41,536 nucleotides of DNA from positions 1 to 41,536 of the forward strand of contig JAOPVZ010000072.1 in NCBI GenBank assembly GCA_025965935.1, in the 5' to 3' direction. Source of the stretch: Frankiales bacterium (lineage in GTDB: Bacteria; Actinomycetota; Actinomycetes; Mycobacteriales; SCTD01). Shown one piece after another: positions 1 to 7,303 of the stretch (position 1 is its first letter; every line of letters starts with the position of its first letter). The position numbers were made by a program, and so were the translations under genes. The notes under the pieces were generated by a model, which saw only the letters and a list, made by a program, of their open reading frames with translations, did no database searches and was not told the DNA's origin.

Positions 1-556
1 CGTCGCCCAGCGCGGCGCTGTACTCGGCCGGCTTCCAGACGACGGCGTTGCCGCAGAGCAGCGCCGGCACGAGGTACCAGGACGGCACGGCGACCGGGAA
101 GTTGCCCGCGGTGATGATGCCGGCGACGCCGACGGGGACCCGGAACGTGAACAGCTGCTTGTCGCGCATCTCGGACGGCACGGTCTGCCCGTAGAGCCGG
201 CGGCCCTCACCGAGGAAGAAGTCGCAGGTGTCGATGATCTCCTGCACCTCTCCCAGCGCCTCGGCGCGTGGCTTGCCGACCTCGCGGGTCACGAGGGCGG
301 CCAGCGGCTCCTTGTTGGCCTCGACCAGCCGGCCCACCTGGGCGATGACCCGACCCCGGACGGGGGCCGGCGTCTCGGCCCACGCGCGCTGGGCAGCCCG
401 GGCGACCCGGAAGGCCTCCACGACCTGCTCCACCGAGGCGAGCGAGACCTCGGCGACCACGTCGTCGAGGCGTGCCGGGTTGGTCGAGGTCAGCGTGCCG
501 GCGGCACCCGCGACCGGGGCACCTCCGACGAACGAGGAGATCACGGTGCTGGTCAT
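1..556 (-). CDS. Aldehyde dehydrogenase, N-terminal part (window edge); probable aminoadipate-semialdehyde dehydrogenase
   Basis: NAD(P)-dependent aldehyde dehydrogenase family. About 185 N-terminal residues are visible; the rest, including the catalytic Cys, lies beyond base 1. Visible family features are the conserved TREVGKPRAEALGEV stretch and the Rossmann-entry region with ITAGNFPVAVPSWYLVPALLCGNAVVWKPAEYS. The ATG at 556 overlaps the stop of the upstream lysine 6-aminotransferase gene by 4 nt (ATGA), so the two are translationally coupled. In other actinobacteria this enzyme (amaB/pcd type) oxidises the aminotransferase product, piperideine-6-carboxylate/aminoadipate semialdehyde, to 2-aminoadipate. 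The substrate is inferred from that context and not from catalytic residues. It was not listed correctly in the ORF track because the frame is open to the edge. Confidence 0.85.
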   Translation of the reverse strand, partial: MTSTVISSFVGGAPVAGAAGTLTSTNPARLDDVVAEVSLASVEQVVEAFRVARAAQRAWAETPAPVRGRVIAQVGRLVEANKEPLAALVTREVGKPRAEALGEVQEIIDTCDFFLGEGRRLYGQTVPSEMRDKQLFTFRVPVGVAGIITAGNFPVAVPSWYLVPALLCGNAVVWKPAEYSAALGD

Positions 557-1881
557 GCGGAGGGGAGCCTTTCGAGGACGCGGTGGAGGGCGGCGACACC
601 GGCGGCGAGGTCGTCCTCGCTGACTGTGAGTGCAGGGCGGAACCGGATGCTTCGCGTGCCGCAGCCGAGCAGGAGGACGCGTTCGTCCTCTCGCAGTGAC
701 GCCAGCACGGCGTCGCGGATCTCCTTGCTGGGCAAGGAGAACGCGCACATCAGACCACGTCCGCGCACCTCGGTCACCATCTCGAAGCGCTCGGTCAGGC
801 CACGGAGCAGTGTCATGAGCTGGGCACCGGCGACCGTCGCTCGATCGATGAGGTGCTGGGCCTCGACGACCTCGAGTACCCGGCGCGCCCGGACCATGTC
901 GACCAGCGAGCCGCCCCAGGTGGAGTTGATGCGGCTCGAGACGCGGAAGACGTTGTCCGGCACCTCGTCGACGCGGCCGCCGGCCATGATCCCGCACACC
1001 TGCGTCTTCTTGCCGAACGCCACGACGTCCGGTTGCACACCCAGCTGCTGGTAGGCCCAGGCGGTGCCGGTGAGGCCGCACCCGGTCTGCACCTCGTCCA
1101 GGACGAACAGCGTGTCGAACTCGCGGCACAGCGCCTGCATCGCCTGGAGGAAATGCGGCCGGAAGTGGTGGTCACCGCCCTCGCCCTGGATCGGCTCCAT
1201 GACGAAGCAGGCGATGTCGTGCGGGTGCGCCTCGAAGGCGGCCCGCGCGGCGGCCAGCGCGTCGGTCTCGCGCGCCACGACGTCGACCCCGTCGGACAGG
1301 TACGGCGCGGAGATCCGCGGCCAGTCGAACTTGGGGAACCGGTCGACCTTGACGGGGTCGGTGTTGGTCAGCGAGAGCGTGTAACCGCTGCGGCCGTGGA
1401 AGGCCTCGCGCAGGTGCAGCACCCGCGTCCCCAGCTCAGGTGACCGGCCGTGCGCCTCGTTCCAGCGGCTCTTCCAGTCGAAGGCCACCTTCAACGCGTT
1501 CTCCACGGCGAGTGCCCCGCCCTCGACGAAGAACAGGTGCGGCAGGGCCGGGTCGCCGAGCACCCGGGCGAAGGTGTCGACGAACCGCGCCATGGCGACG
1601 GTGTAGATGTCGGAGTTCGAGGGCTTGTTGCGCGCCGCCTCGAGCAGGTCGGCGGTGAAGACCGGGTCGTCGACGAGGTCGGGGTGGTTCATGCCGAGCG
1701 CGCTGGAGGCGAAGAAGGTGAACAGGTCGAGGTAGGCCGACCCGTCGCGGGCATCCACCAGCCGCGAGCCGCGGGACGCGGCCAGGTCGAGGACCAGGTC
1801 GAAGCCGTCCACGAGCAGGTGCTGCCCGAGCAACGCGTGCACGTCGGCGGCAGCCGGCGGGGCCGAGGCGATCGTCGTCAT
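553..1881 (-). CDS. lat: L-lysine 6-aminotransferase
   Basis: PLP-dependent class III aminotransferase, 442 residues. It transfers the epsilon-amino group of lysine to 2-oxoglutarate, giving aminoadipate semialdehyde. Visible family marks are the cofactor loop LDEVQTGCGLTGTAWAYQQ and the Schiff-base Lys in VVAFGKKTQVCGIMAGG (around residue 300), with SSRINSTWGGSLVDMVR following. I chose the ATG at 1881, not the track start at 1941, because MTTIASAPP matches the family N-terminus and a TAGGCT hexamer sits 7 nt upstream, suggesting a leaderless transcript. The downstream aldehyde dehydrogenase overlaps by 4 nt. Together they start lysine degradation; in beta-lactam producers the same enzyme supplies aminoadipate, but nothing here indicates such a cluster. 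Confidence 0.93.
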   Translation of the reverse strand: MTTIASAPPAAADVHALLGQHLLVDGFDLVLDLAASRGSRLVDARDGSAYLDLFTFFASSALGMNHPDLVDDPVFTADLLEAARNKPSNSDIYTVAMARFVDTFARVLGDPALPHLFFVEGGALAVENALKVAFDWKSRWNEAHGRSPELGTRVLHLREAFHGRSGYTLSLTNTDPVKVDRFPKFDWPRISAPYLSDGVDVVARETDALAAARAAFEAHPHDIACFVMEPIQGEGGDHHFRPHFLQAMQALCREFDTLFVLDEVQTGCGLTGTAWAYQQLGVQPDVVAFGKKTQVCGIMAGGRVDEVPDNVFRVSSRINSTWGGSLVDMVRARRVLEVVEAQHLIDRATVAGAQLMTLLRGLTERFEMVTEVRGRGLMCAFSLPSKEIRDAVLASLREDERVLLLGCGTRSIRFRPALTVSEDDLAAGVAALHRVLERLPSA

Positions 1882-1888
1882 AGACCGC

Positions 1889-1894
1889 AGCCTA
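1889..1894 (-). promoter_or_regulatory. -10 element (TAGGCT) of lat, probable leaderless transcript
   Basis: TAGGCT on the minus strand ends 7 nt before the lat ATG, so transcription would begin at or next to the start codon. The same TANNNT-N7-start arrangement occurs at several other genes in this window. Confidence 0.5.
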
Positions 1895-1945
1895 GGCGGA
1901 GATCCTCCTGCCTGCGAGGGCTCGGCCGGGCGATTCTCCACCGGC

Positions 1946-1951
1946 TAGCGT
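1946..1951 (+). promoter_or_regulatory. -10 element (TAGCGT) of the amidohydrolase gene, probable leaderless transcript
   Basis: TAGCGT is followed by 7 nt and then the GTG start at 1959. No Shine-Dalgarno sequence precedes the start. The divergent lat -10 lies about 50 bp away, so both promoters share a 77-bp intergenic region. Confidence 0.5.
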
Positions 1952-1958
1952 CGCGGAC

Positions 1959-3533
1959 GTGCCGACCACGCTGTACCGCCGGGGCCGGGTGCGCAGCCCC
2001 GCGGACCCGTTCGCCACCGCGCTGATGACCGACGGCCCCGAGATCGTGTGGGTCGGCCAAGAGGGTGCGGCGGCCGCCCTCAGCCCCGATCGCACCGTCG
2101 ACCTGGAGGACGCCTGGCTCGCACCGGCGTTCGTCGACGCCCACGTCCACGCGACCAGCACCGGGCTGGCGCTGACCGGCCTGGACCTCACCGGCACCAC
2201 CTCCCTGGCCCAGGCCCTGCGACTGCTGGCGGACCACTGCCGCCGCGTTCGCGGGGGAGTCGTGCTCGGGACCGGCTGGGACGAGACGCGGTGGCCGGAG
2301 CGCCGACCGCCGACGGCGGCAGAGCTCGACCGCGCGTCCTTCGGCGGTGTCGTGTACCTCAGCCGCACCGACGTCCACTCGGCAGTTGCCAGCAGCGCGC
2401 TGCTGGCAACGTGTCCCGAGGCCCGCGCCTTGCCGGGCTGGGCGGGGGACGGGCTGGTCCGGCAGCAGGCGCACCACCTGGTACGGCGATCGGCACAGGA
2501 GTCCGTCACGCCGACGCAGCGCCGGGCCGCCCAGCGTGCCGCGCTCGACCGGGCCGCCGCGCTCGGGATCGCCTGCGTCCACGAGTGCGGCGGACCGGAC
2601 ATCAGCGGCGAGGACGACTTCACCGCGCTGCTGGCCCTCGAGCACACCGTCGAGCGGATCGGCTACTGGGGCGAGCTGGGCGCCGTGGACAAGGCGCGCG
2701 CACTCGGTGCCGTCGGACCCGGCGGCGACCTGTTCGTCGACGGGGCGCTCGGCAGCCGCACGGCTTGCCTGCACGAGGACTACCTCGACGGCGAGGGACG
2801 CGGCCACGCCTACCTCGACGCGGACCAGGTGCGCGACCACGTGGTCGCCTGCACCCGGGCCGCGCTCCAGGCCGGCTTCCACGCGATCGGCGACGAGGCC
2901 CTCGACCGGGTCGTCCGCGGGCTCCGGGCAGCAGCGGACGTCGTCGGCCCGGCCGAGGTGCGGGCCGCCCGCCACCGCGTCGAGCACGCCGAGATGCTCT
3001 CCGCCGACCAGCTGGCGGTCCTGGCCGACCTCGGTGTCGTAGCCAGCGTGCAGCCCGTCTTCGACGCTCGCTGGGGCGGCCCGGACGGCATGTACGCCCA
3101 ACGGCTGGGGTGGGAGCGGGCGCGGGCGATGAACCCGTTCGCAGCGATGGCCGCCGCAGGAGTGGCGCTGGCGCTCGGCTCGGACAGCCCGGTCACGTCC
3201 CTCGACCCGTGGGGGACGGTGCGGGCAGCCGTCCGGCACCGCACACCCGGCTCCGGGCTGTCGGCTCGGGCGGCCTTCAGCGCCCACACCCGGGGGGGCT
3301 GGCGCGCCGCGCGCCGCGACGCCGAGGGCGAGCTGGTTCCCGGTTCGCCGGCCACCTTCGCCGTCTGGGAGGTGCCGCACGAGCTGGTGGTCCAGGCGCC
3401 TGCGGACGCGGTCGCAGGCTGGTCCACCGACGCGCGCTCCGGCGTCTCCGGCCTGCCGGACCTCGACGCGCCCGACCCGGTCTGCCGGCTGACGGTCGTC
3501 GCCGGTCGCGAGGCCACGACCAGCGGCGGATGA
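1959..3533 (+). CDS. Amidohydrolase family protein (YtcJ-like)
   Basis: A 524-residue metal-dependent amidohydrolase of the YtcJ/imidazolonepropionase-like group, which hydrolyses C-N bonds with a TIM-barrel metal site. Visible: the metal-binding HxH in PAFVDAHVHATSTG (about residue 64); GALGSRTACLHEDY; HAIGDEALD; the His in RHRVEHAEMLS; and the terminal metal Asp in LALGSDSPVTSLDPWG. The YtcJ subgroup typically carries a carboxylated Lys/Glu in the central barrel; I did not assign it with certainty. The substrate is unknown. The gene is divergent from lat and appears leaderless. No obvious partner lies downstream, where a 440-bp gap follows. Confidence 0.88.
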   Translation: MPTTLYRRGRVRSPADPFATALMTDGPEIVWVGQEGAAAALSPDRTVDLEDAWLAPAFVDAHVHATSTGLALTGLDLTGTTSLAQALRLLADHCRRVRGGVVLGTGWDETRWPERRPPTAAELDRASFGGVVYLSRTDVHSAVASSALLATCPEARALPGWAGDGLVRQQAHHLVRRSAQESVTPTQRRAAQRAALDRAAALGIACVHECGGPDISGEDDFTALLALEHTVERIGYWGELGAVDKARALGAVGPGGDLFVDGALGSRTACLHEDYLDGEGRGHAYLDADQVRDHVVACTRAALQAGFHAIGDEALDRVVRGLRAAADVVGPAEVRAARHRVEHAEMLSADQLAVLADLGVVASVQPVFDARWGGPDGMYAQRLGWERARAMNPFAAMAAAGVALALGSDSPVTSLDPWGTVRAAVRHRTPGSGLSARAAFSAHTRGGWRAARRDAEGELVPGSPATFAVWEVPHELVVQAPADAVAGWSTDARSGVSGLPDLDAPDPVCRLTVVAGREATTSGG

Positions 3534-3622
3534 CCGGCCGACAAGGGGGTCGTCTAGGGCCGAATGGAGCAATCGGAGGTCACGTCACGTGACCGGATGG
3601 TCGCGTTCGGCAGGACGCGCCG

Positions 3623-3643
3623 CAAGGTGTTGACAACACCTTG
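3623..3643. promoter_or_regulatory. Perfect palindrome overlapping a TTGACA hexamer (candidate operator)
   Basis: CAAGGTGTTG-A-CAACACCTTG is an inverted repeat with 10-bp arms and a single central base. TTGACA, a perfect -35 hexamer, spans 3630-3635 at its centre, and TATCTT lies at 3655-3660 (spacer 19, longer than ideal). A repressor bound here would occlude the -35. The cognate gene is uncertain: the nearest downstream plus-strand gene is lnt, 334 bp away, which also has its own -10. Confidence 0.5.
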
Positions 3644-3963
3644 GGACCCGTCGGTATCTTCGCCCCGCTAGTCAGGGGCAACCCGCTCACGCCCGGTCGT
3701 CCTGAGGCTCCAGCTGCGGACCCGCAAGCCCGGATGTCCAGCCGTAGCAGGGGATTCGGGGCTCCGGAGGTCTCTGGGGGACGGTGGCGGGTCCAGGGGG
3801 GTTTCACCAGCACCGCGAACGACCCGGGCACAGGCTCGGTGGGCCAGTAGACAACAGCACGAAGGCGCGCTCCACGCGTCGGCGGGTTGGTCCGAAGGCC
3901 CACCGAGCCTTCGCTCGTTCGGGCGCCCCCAGCCGGCCTCAGGTCTCGCGCCGCGCGTCTCAC

Positions 3964-3969
3964 TAGTGT
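3964..3969 (+). promoter_or_regulatory. -10 element (TAGTGT) of lnt, probable leaderless transcript
   Basis: TAGTGT, then 7 nt, then the GTG start of lnt at 3977. The spacing is identical to that at lat, the amidohydrolase and the HAD gene. No RBS is visible before the GTG. Confidence 0.5.
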
Positions 3970-3976
3970 CTGAGCA

Positions 3977-5422
3977 GTGAAGGCCCGCCTCGTCGTCCCC
4001 ACGGTCTTCGCGGCCGTGTCGGGGCTCCTGCTCAACCTGGCCTTCCCGCCCCACGACCTGTGGTGGTTGGCTCCAGTGGCCGTGGGTCTGCTGACCAACA
4101 CCCTGCGCGGCCGGACCCTGAGGCAGGGCGCGCTGCTCGGCTGGGTGCACGGCCTGGTGTTCTTCGGCGTGATGCTCGTCTGGACGGGCACGATCGCCGG
4201 CTCGCTGGCCTGGTTCGCGCTGACCCTGCTCGAGTCGCTGTTCACGCTGCTGCTGGGCATCGCTCTCACCGCAGTCCTGCGACTTCCGGCGTGGCCGCTG
4301 TGGGCCGCGACCGTGTGGGTCGGGGAAGAGGCGCTGCGCGACCGGCTGCCGTTCGGCGGGTTCCCGTGGGGGCGACTGGCGTTCAGCCAGGGCCACACCC
4401 CGCTCACGCCGCTGGCATCCTGGGGAGGTGCTCCGCTGGTGACCCTCGGGGTGGCAGCGCTGGGAGCGCTCCTGGTTCGCAGCCCGGGTCGGGCAGTGCT
4501 GCTCGGGCCGGCCCTGGTGGTGCTGGCGGTCGCTACCCCGGTCCCCACGGGTGGACAGCCGCTCTCGGTGGGCGTCGTCCAGGGCAACGTGCCGCGGGTC
4601 GGACTGGAGCGCGACGACCAGGTCTCGCAGGTCCTCGCCAACCACGTGCAGGCGACCCACCAGCTCGCCGCCGACGTCCGGGCTGGTCGGATGCCCGCCC
4701 CGCAGGTCGTCATCTGGCCGGAGAACGCCAGCGACGTTGACCCGTACACCGACGTGCAGGCCAGGGCCGACATCCAGGCCGCGGTCGATGACGTGGGCGT
4801 GCCGGTGCTGGTCGGTGCCGTGACCGACGGCCCCGGGCGGTTCGTGAGCAACCGCGGCATCGTGTGGAACCCCGTCACGGGCGCCGGGGCGTCGTACGTG
4901 AAGCGGCACCCGGTCCCCTTCGGGGAGTACATCCCGTACCGGTCCTTGATCCGCAAGGTGACCAGCAAGGTCGATCTCGTGCCGAACGACTTCGCACGCG
5001 GAACCCGGCCGGGCGTGCTGCAGCTGGGTCCGGTGCGGCTGGCCGACGTCATCTGCTTCGAGGTGGCCTACGACGGGGTGGTGCGTGACGCCGTGCGCGG
5101 AGGCGGCAGGCTGTTGGTCGTGCAGACCAACAACGCGACCTTCGGTCGCAGCGGCGAGACCTCCCAGCAGCTCGCCATGAGCCGCCTCCGGGCCGTGGAG
5201 CTGGGCCGCTCGGTCATCGTCGCGGCGACCAGCGGGGAGTCCGCCGTGATCGCTCCCGACGGAACGCTGCTCCACCACAGCAAGCTGTTCACACGCGACA
5301 TCACCGTGCAGCGGGTCCCGCTCCGGTCAGGTACCACCGTCGCTTCGCGCCTCGGCGCGTGGCCCGAGCTCGTCCTGGCACTGGTGGCCCTGGGCGCGGT
5401 GGTCACCGGGGTACGGCGATGA
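3977..5422 (+). CDS. lnt: Apolipoprotein N-acyltransferase
   Basis: An integral membrane nitrilase-superfamily enzyme that N-acylates the diacylglyceryl-cysteine of lipoproteins, 481 residues. The first roughly 190 residues form several hydrophobic helices, including the PFGGFPWGRLAFSQ signature. The extracytoplasmic nitrilase domain follows, with the triad Glu249 (WPENAS), Lys309 (YVKRHPVPFGEY) and Cys360 (VICFEVAYD). A final hydrophobic segment closes the protein. The stop overlaps the ppm1 start (ATGA). In mycobacteria lnt and ppm1 are fused or functionally paired, so this adjacency is expected: the partner makes polyprenyl-phosphomannose for lipoglycans and O-mannosylation. Confidence 0.94.
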   Translation: MKARLVVPTVFAAVSGLLLNLAFPPHDLWWLAPVAVGLLTNTLRGRTLRQGALLGWVHGLVFFGVMLVWTGTIAGSLAWFALTLLESLFTLLLGIALTAVLRLPAWPLWAATVWVGEEALRDRLPFGGFPWGRLAFSQGHTPLTPLASWGGAPLVTLGVAALGALLVRSPGRAVLLGPALVVLAVATPVPTGGQPLSVGVVQGNVPRVGLERDDQVSQVLANHVQATHQLAADVRAGRMPAPQVVIWPENASDVDPYTDVQARADIQAAVDDVGVPVLVGAVTDGPGRFVSNRGIVWNPVTGAGASYVKRHPVPFGEYIPYRSLIRKVTSKVDLVPNDFARGTRPGVLQLGPVRLADVICFEVAYDGVVRDAVRGGGRLLVVQTNNATFGRSGETSQQLAMSRLRAVELGRSVIVAATSGESAVIAPDGTLLHHSKLFTRDITVQRVPLRSGTTVASRLGAWPELVLALVALGAVVTGVRR

Positions 5423-6174
5423 GCGTCGGATCCGTCTTGGTGATCGTCCCCACGTACAACGAGATCGAGAACCTCGAGCTCATCGCCGGCCGGCTGCACG
5501 CCGCCGTTCCGGCCGCGAACCTGCTCGTCGTCGACGACAACAGCCCGGACGGCACCGGCCGGCTCGCCGACGAGCTGGCGGTCGCGCACGACTGGGTGCA
5601 CGTGCTGCACCGCACCGACAAGCAAGGGCTCGGGGCTGCCTACGTCGCCGGCTTCGGCTGGGCGCGGGAGCACGACTACGACGTGGTCGTCGAGATGGAC
5701 GCCGACGGGTCGCATGCCCCTGAGCAGCTGCCGCGGCTGCTGGCCGCACTCGAGAACGCGGACCTGGTCCTGGGCAGCCGGTGGGTCGATGGCGGTGAGG
5801 TCGTCAACTGGCCGAGGTCGCGTGAGCTCCTCAGCCGCGGCGGCAACCTCTGGACGCGACTGGCGCTCGGGCTGCCCCTGAAGGACGCTACCGGCGGGTA
5901 CCGGGCCTACCGCCGCACGGTGCTCGACGAGGTGCTGTCCCATGACGTCGCCAGCCAGGGCTACTGCTTCCAGGTCGACCTCGCCTGGCAGATCTGGCAG
6001 GGCGGTCACCGGGTCGTCGAGGTCCCGATCACCTTCGTCGAGCGGGAGCGTGGCGAGTCGAAGATGAGCCGCGCCATCGTCGTCGAGGCGCTGTGGCGCG
6101 TCACGATGTGGGGGATCACCAGCCGCCGCTCCCGCAAGCGGCTGCCCGCGCAGCAGCCGAGGCAGGTGAGCTGA
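5419..6174 (+). CDS. ppm1: Polyprenol monophosphomannose synthase
   Basis: A GT2-family glycosyltransferase of 251 residues that transfers mannose from GDP-mannose to polyprenyl phosphate at the inner membrane face. Motifs: IVPTYNEIENLE at the N-terminus, VVDDNSPDGTG, the metal-binding DAD of VVEMDADGSHAPEQLP (Asp94-Asp96), GSRWVDGG and PITFVERERGESKMS near the C-terminus. There are no C-terminal membrane helices, so it is the soluble or peripheral form that usually pairs with a separate Lnt-like membrane protein. I chose the ATG at 5419, which overlaps the lnt stop, over the track start at 5359. The next gene starts directly after the stop. Confidence 0.93.
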   Translation: MSVGSVLVIVPTYNEIENLELIAGRLHAAVPAANLLVVDDNSPDGTGRLADELAVAHDWVHVLHRTDKQGLGAAYVAGFGWAREHDYDVVVEMDADGSHAPEQLPRLLAALENADLVLGSRWVDGGEVVNWPRSRELLSRGGNLWTRLALGLPLKDATGGYRAYRRTVLDEVLSHDVASQGYCFQVDLAWQIWQGGHRVVEVPITFVERERGESKMSRAIVVEALWRVTMWGITSRRSRKRLPAQQPRQVS

Positions 6175-6627
6175 GTGCCGTTGCTGCTCCTGCTGCTGTT
6201 CGTCGTCGTCCCGATCGTCGAGATCTACGTCATCGTGCAGGTCGGCGAGGCGATCGGCGTGCTCCCGACCATCGCGCTGCTCGTGGCGGACGCGGTGCTC
6301 GGCACCTGGCTGTTCCGCCGGGAGGGACGCCGGGCGTGGCAGGCGCTTCAGCAGGCGATCGGCGAGCGTCGGGTCCCGACGAAGGAGGTCACCGACGGCG
6401 CGCTGGTCGTCATCGGCGGGGCACTGATGCTGGCGCCCGGGTTCGTCACGGACGCGGTCGGACTGCTCTGCGTGCTGCCACCGAGCCGCGCGGTGCTGCG
6501 GCGGATCCTGTCAGGGTGGATCGGACGCCGGCTGCTTGGGTCGTCGCCGCCGGGTCGCCGTCGCCCGCGCCGTCCGGGAGACGGTGACGACGGTGACGTG
6601 GTCGAGGGAGAGATCGTCGACGAGTAG
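6175..6627 (+). CDS. fxsA: FxsA family cytoplasmic membrane protein
   Basis: A 150-residue polytopic membrane protein of the FxsA family, named for the E. coli protein whose overproduction suppresses F-plasmid exclusion of phage T7. Visible: an N-terminal hydrophobic segment (LLLLLLFVVVPIVEIYVIVQVG), the family pattern of a second segment, and ALVVIGGALMLAPGFVTDAVGLL. A basic-acidic hydrophilic tail follows. The GTG start abuts the ppm1 stop with no gap, so it is the third gene of the lnt operon. Its biochemical role is unknown. It ends tail-to-tail with rbpA; a short GGGG-TCAG-CCCC stem (6633-6644) lies between them. Confidence 0.88.
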   Translation: MPLLLLLLFVVVPIVEIYVIVQVGEAIGVLPTIALLVADAVLGTWLFRREGRRAWQALQQAIGERRVPTKEVTDGALVVIGGALMLAPGFVTDAVGLLCVLPPSRAVLRRILSGWIGRRLLGSSPPGRRRPRRPGDGDDGDVVEGEIVDE

Positions 6628-6659
6628 CTGACGGGGTCAGCCCCAGGTCGGCGCGAGCG

Positions 6660-7061
6660 TCAGGCGCTCTTGCGGCGCGTCTTGCCCCGCTCTGCGGCCT
6701 GCTGGGCCTTGAGCTGCGCCTTCACGGCGCCTTGCTGCTGGTGCAGCGCCTCGAGCCGCTCGGCCAGGACCTCTTCCAGCTCGGCGATGGTGCGCCGCTC
6801 CAGGAGCATGTCCCAGTGGGTCCGGGCAGGCTTCACGGCCTTCGCCTCGGGCTGCTCGACGTCACGGCGCAGCGCCTCCGCACCGCAGACGCGGCACTCC
6901 CAGGTCGGCGGGATGTCGGCCTCAGCGGCGAACGGCACGGTCGTCTGGTGGCCGGACGCGCAGTCGTACGCGGTCAGCGCACGCGGCGCGAACTCGGTGT
7001 GGCGGTCGCTCTCGTAGCTCACCGAGCCGAGGCGACTGCCTCGCAGCACACGGTCACTCAT
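6660..7061 (-). CDS. rbpA: RNA polymerase-binding protein RbpA
   Basis: A 133-residue actinobacterial protein that binds RNA polymerase with the principal sigma factor, stabilises open complexes and affects rifampicin response. Family features: the N-terminal MSDRVLRGSRLGSVSYESD, the zinc-site-like core with YDCASGH and WECRVCGAEA, then the sigma-interacting C-terminal helix (THWDMLLERRTIAELEEVL). I chose the ATG at 7061 from the family N-terminus; the track extends to 7169, past the promoter. The basic tail (GKTRRKSA) is short. An upstream SigR-type promoter links it to thiol-oxidative stress, as is established for Streptomyces rbpA. Confidence 0.95.
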   Translation of the reverse strand: MSDRVLRGSRLGSVSYESDRHTEFAPRALTAYDCASGHQTTVPFAAEADIPPTWECRVCGAEALRRDVEQPEAKAVKPARTHWDMLLERRTIAELEEVLAERLEALHQQQGAVKAQLKAQQAAERGKTRRKSA

Positions 7062-7124
7062 GAGGGCCTCCGAAACCACAGAACGTTCTTCGGCACATGA
7101 GTGCCAAGAGTCTTCACCGTCCCT

Positions 7125-7150
7125 AACGGACGGACACGAAGAAGGATTCC
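7125..7150 (-). promoter_or_regulatory. SigR-type promoter of rbpA (GGAAT-N18-GTT)
   Basis: On the minus strand GGAAT (7150-7146) is followed by exactly 18 nt and GTT (7127-7125). This matches the known SigR/SigH disulphide-stress consensus GGAAT-N18-GTT. It sits 64 nt upstream of the rbpA ATG. S. coelicolor rbpA is known to be SigR-controlled, so sequence and precedent agree. Confidence 0.85.
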
Positions 7151-7303
7151 CCCGCGGACGCCGAACCACTCGTGGCGCCTCCCGGCGTGCCGCCTTGACA
7201 GGCGGGCCGCGAAGCAGGGCGGAAAGCTCAGGTTACCGGGGGGCCGTGCCGACCTCATAGGCAACGCACACCCCTTCCAGCACGGCTGTCACAGGAGGAA
7301 CAC

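Larger units (their letters stand above)
3534..3976. other. Intergenic region between amidohydrolase and lnt
   Basis: 443 bp without a convincing gene. It contains a perfect 10-bp-arm palindrome (3623-3643), a promoter-like TTGACA within it, a 7-bp stem-loop CGAAGGC/GCCTTCG at 3893-3913 and the leaderless lnt -10. The 69-residue track ORF (3641-3850) and a 35-codon ORF from the ATG at 3564 have no RBS or recognisable homology, and I do not call them genes. An RNA starting near 3665 and running toward lnt is possible, but I recognise no known RNA family in it. Confidence 0.5.

Noticed and set aside
1878-3572. 564-residue minus-strand ORF
   Set aside because: Shadow of the amidohydrolase; no domain visible.
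3644-3976. Structured RNA such as RNase P RNA, tmRNA or 6C RNA upstream of lnt
   Set aside because: None of their conserved core sequences is recognisable; only one short stem-loop is evident.
3668-5278. 536- and 490-residue minus-strand ORFs over lnt
   Set aside because: Shadows of lnt, which has a complete catalytic triad.
7151-7303. c-di-AMP (ydaO) riboswitch before the NlpC/P60 gene
   Set aside because: Such switches are common upstream of actinobacterial cell-wall hydrolases, but the conserved blocks are not present in the leader.
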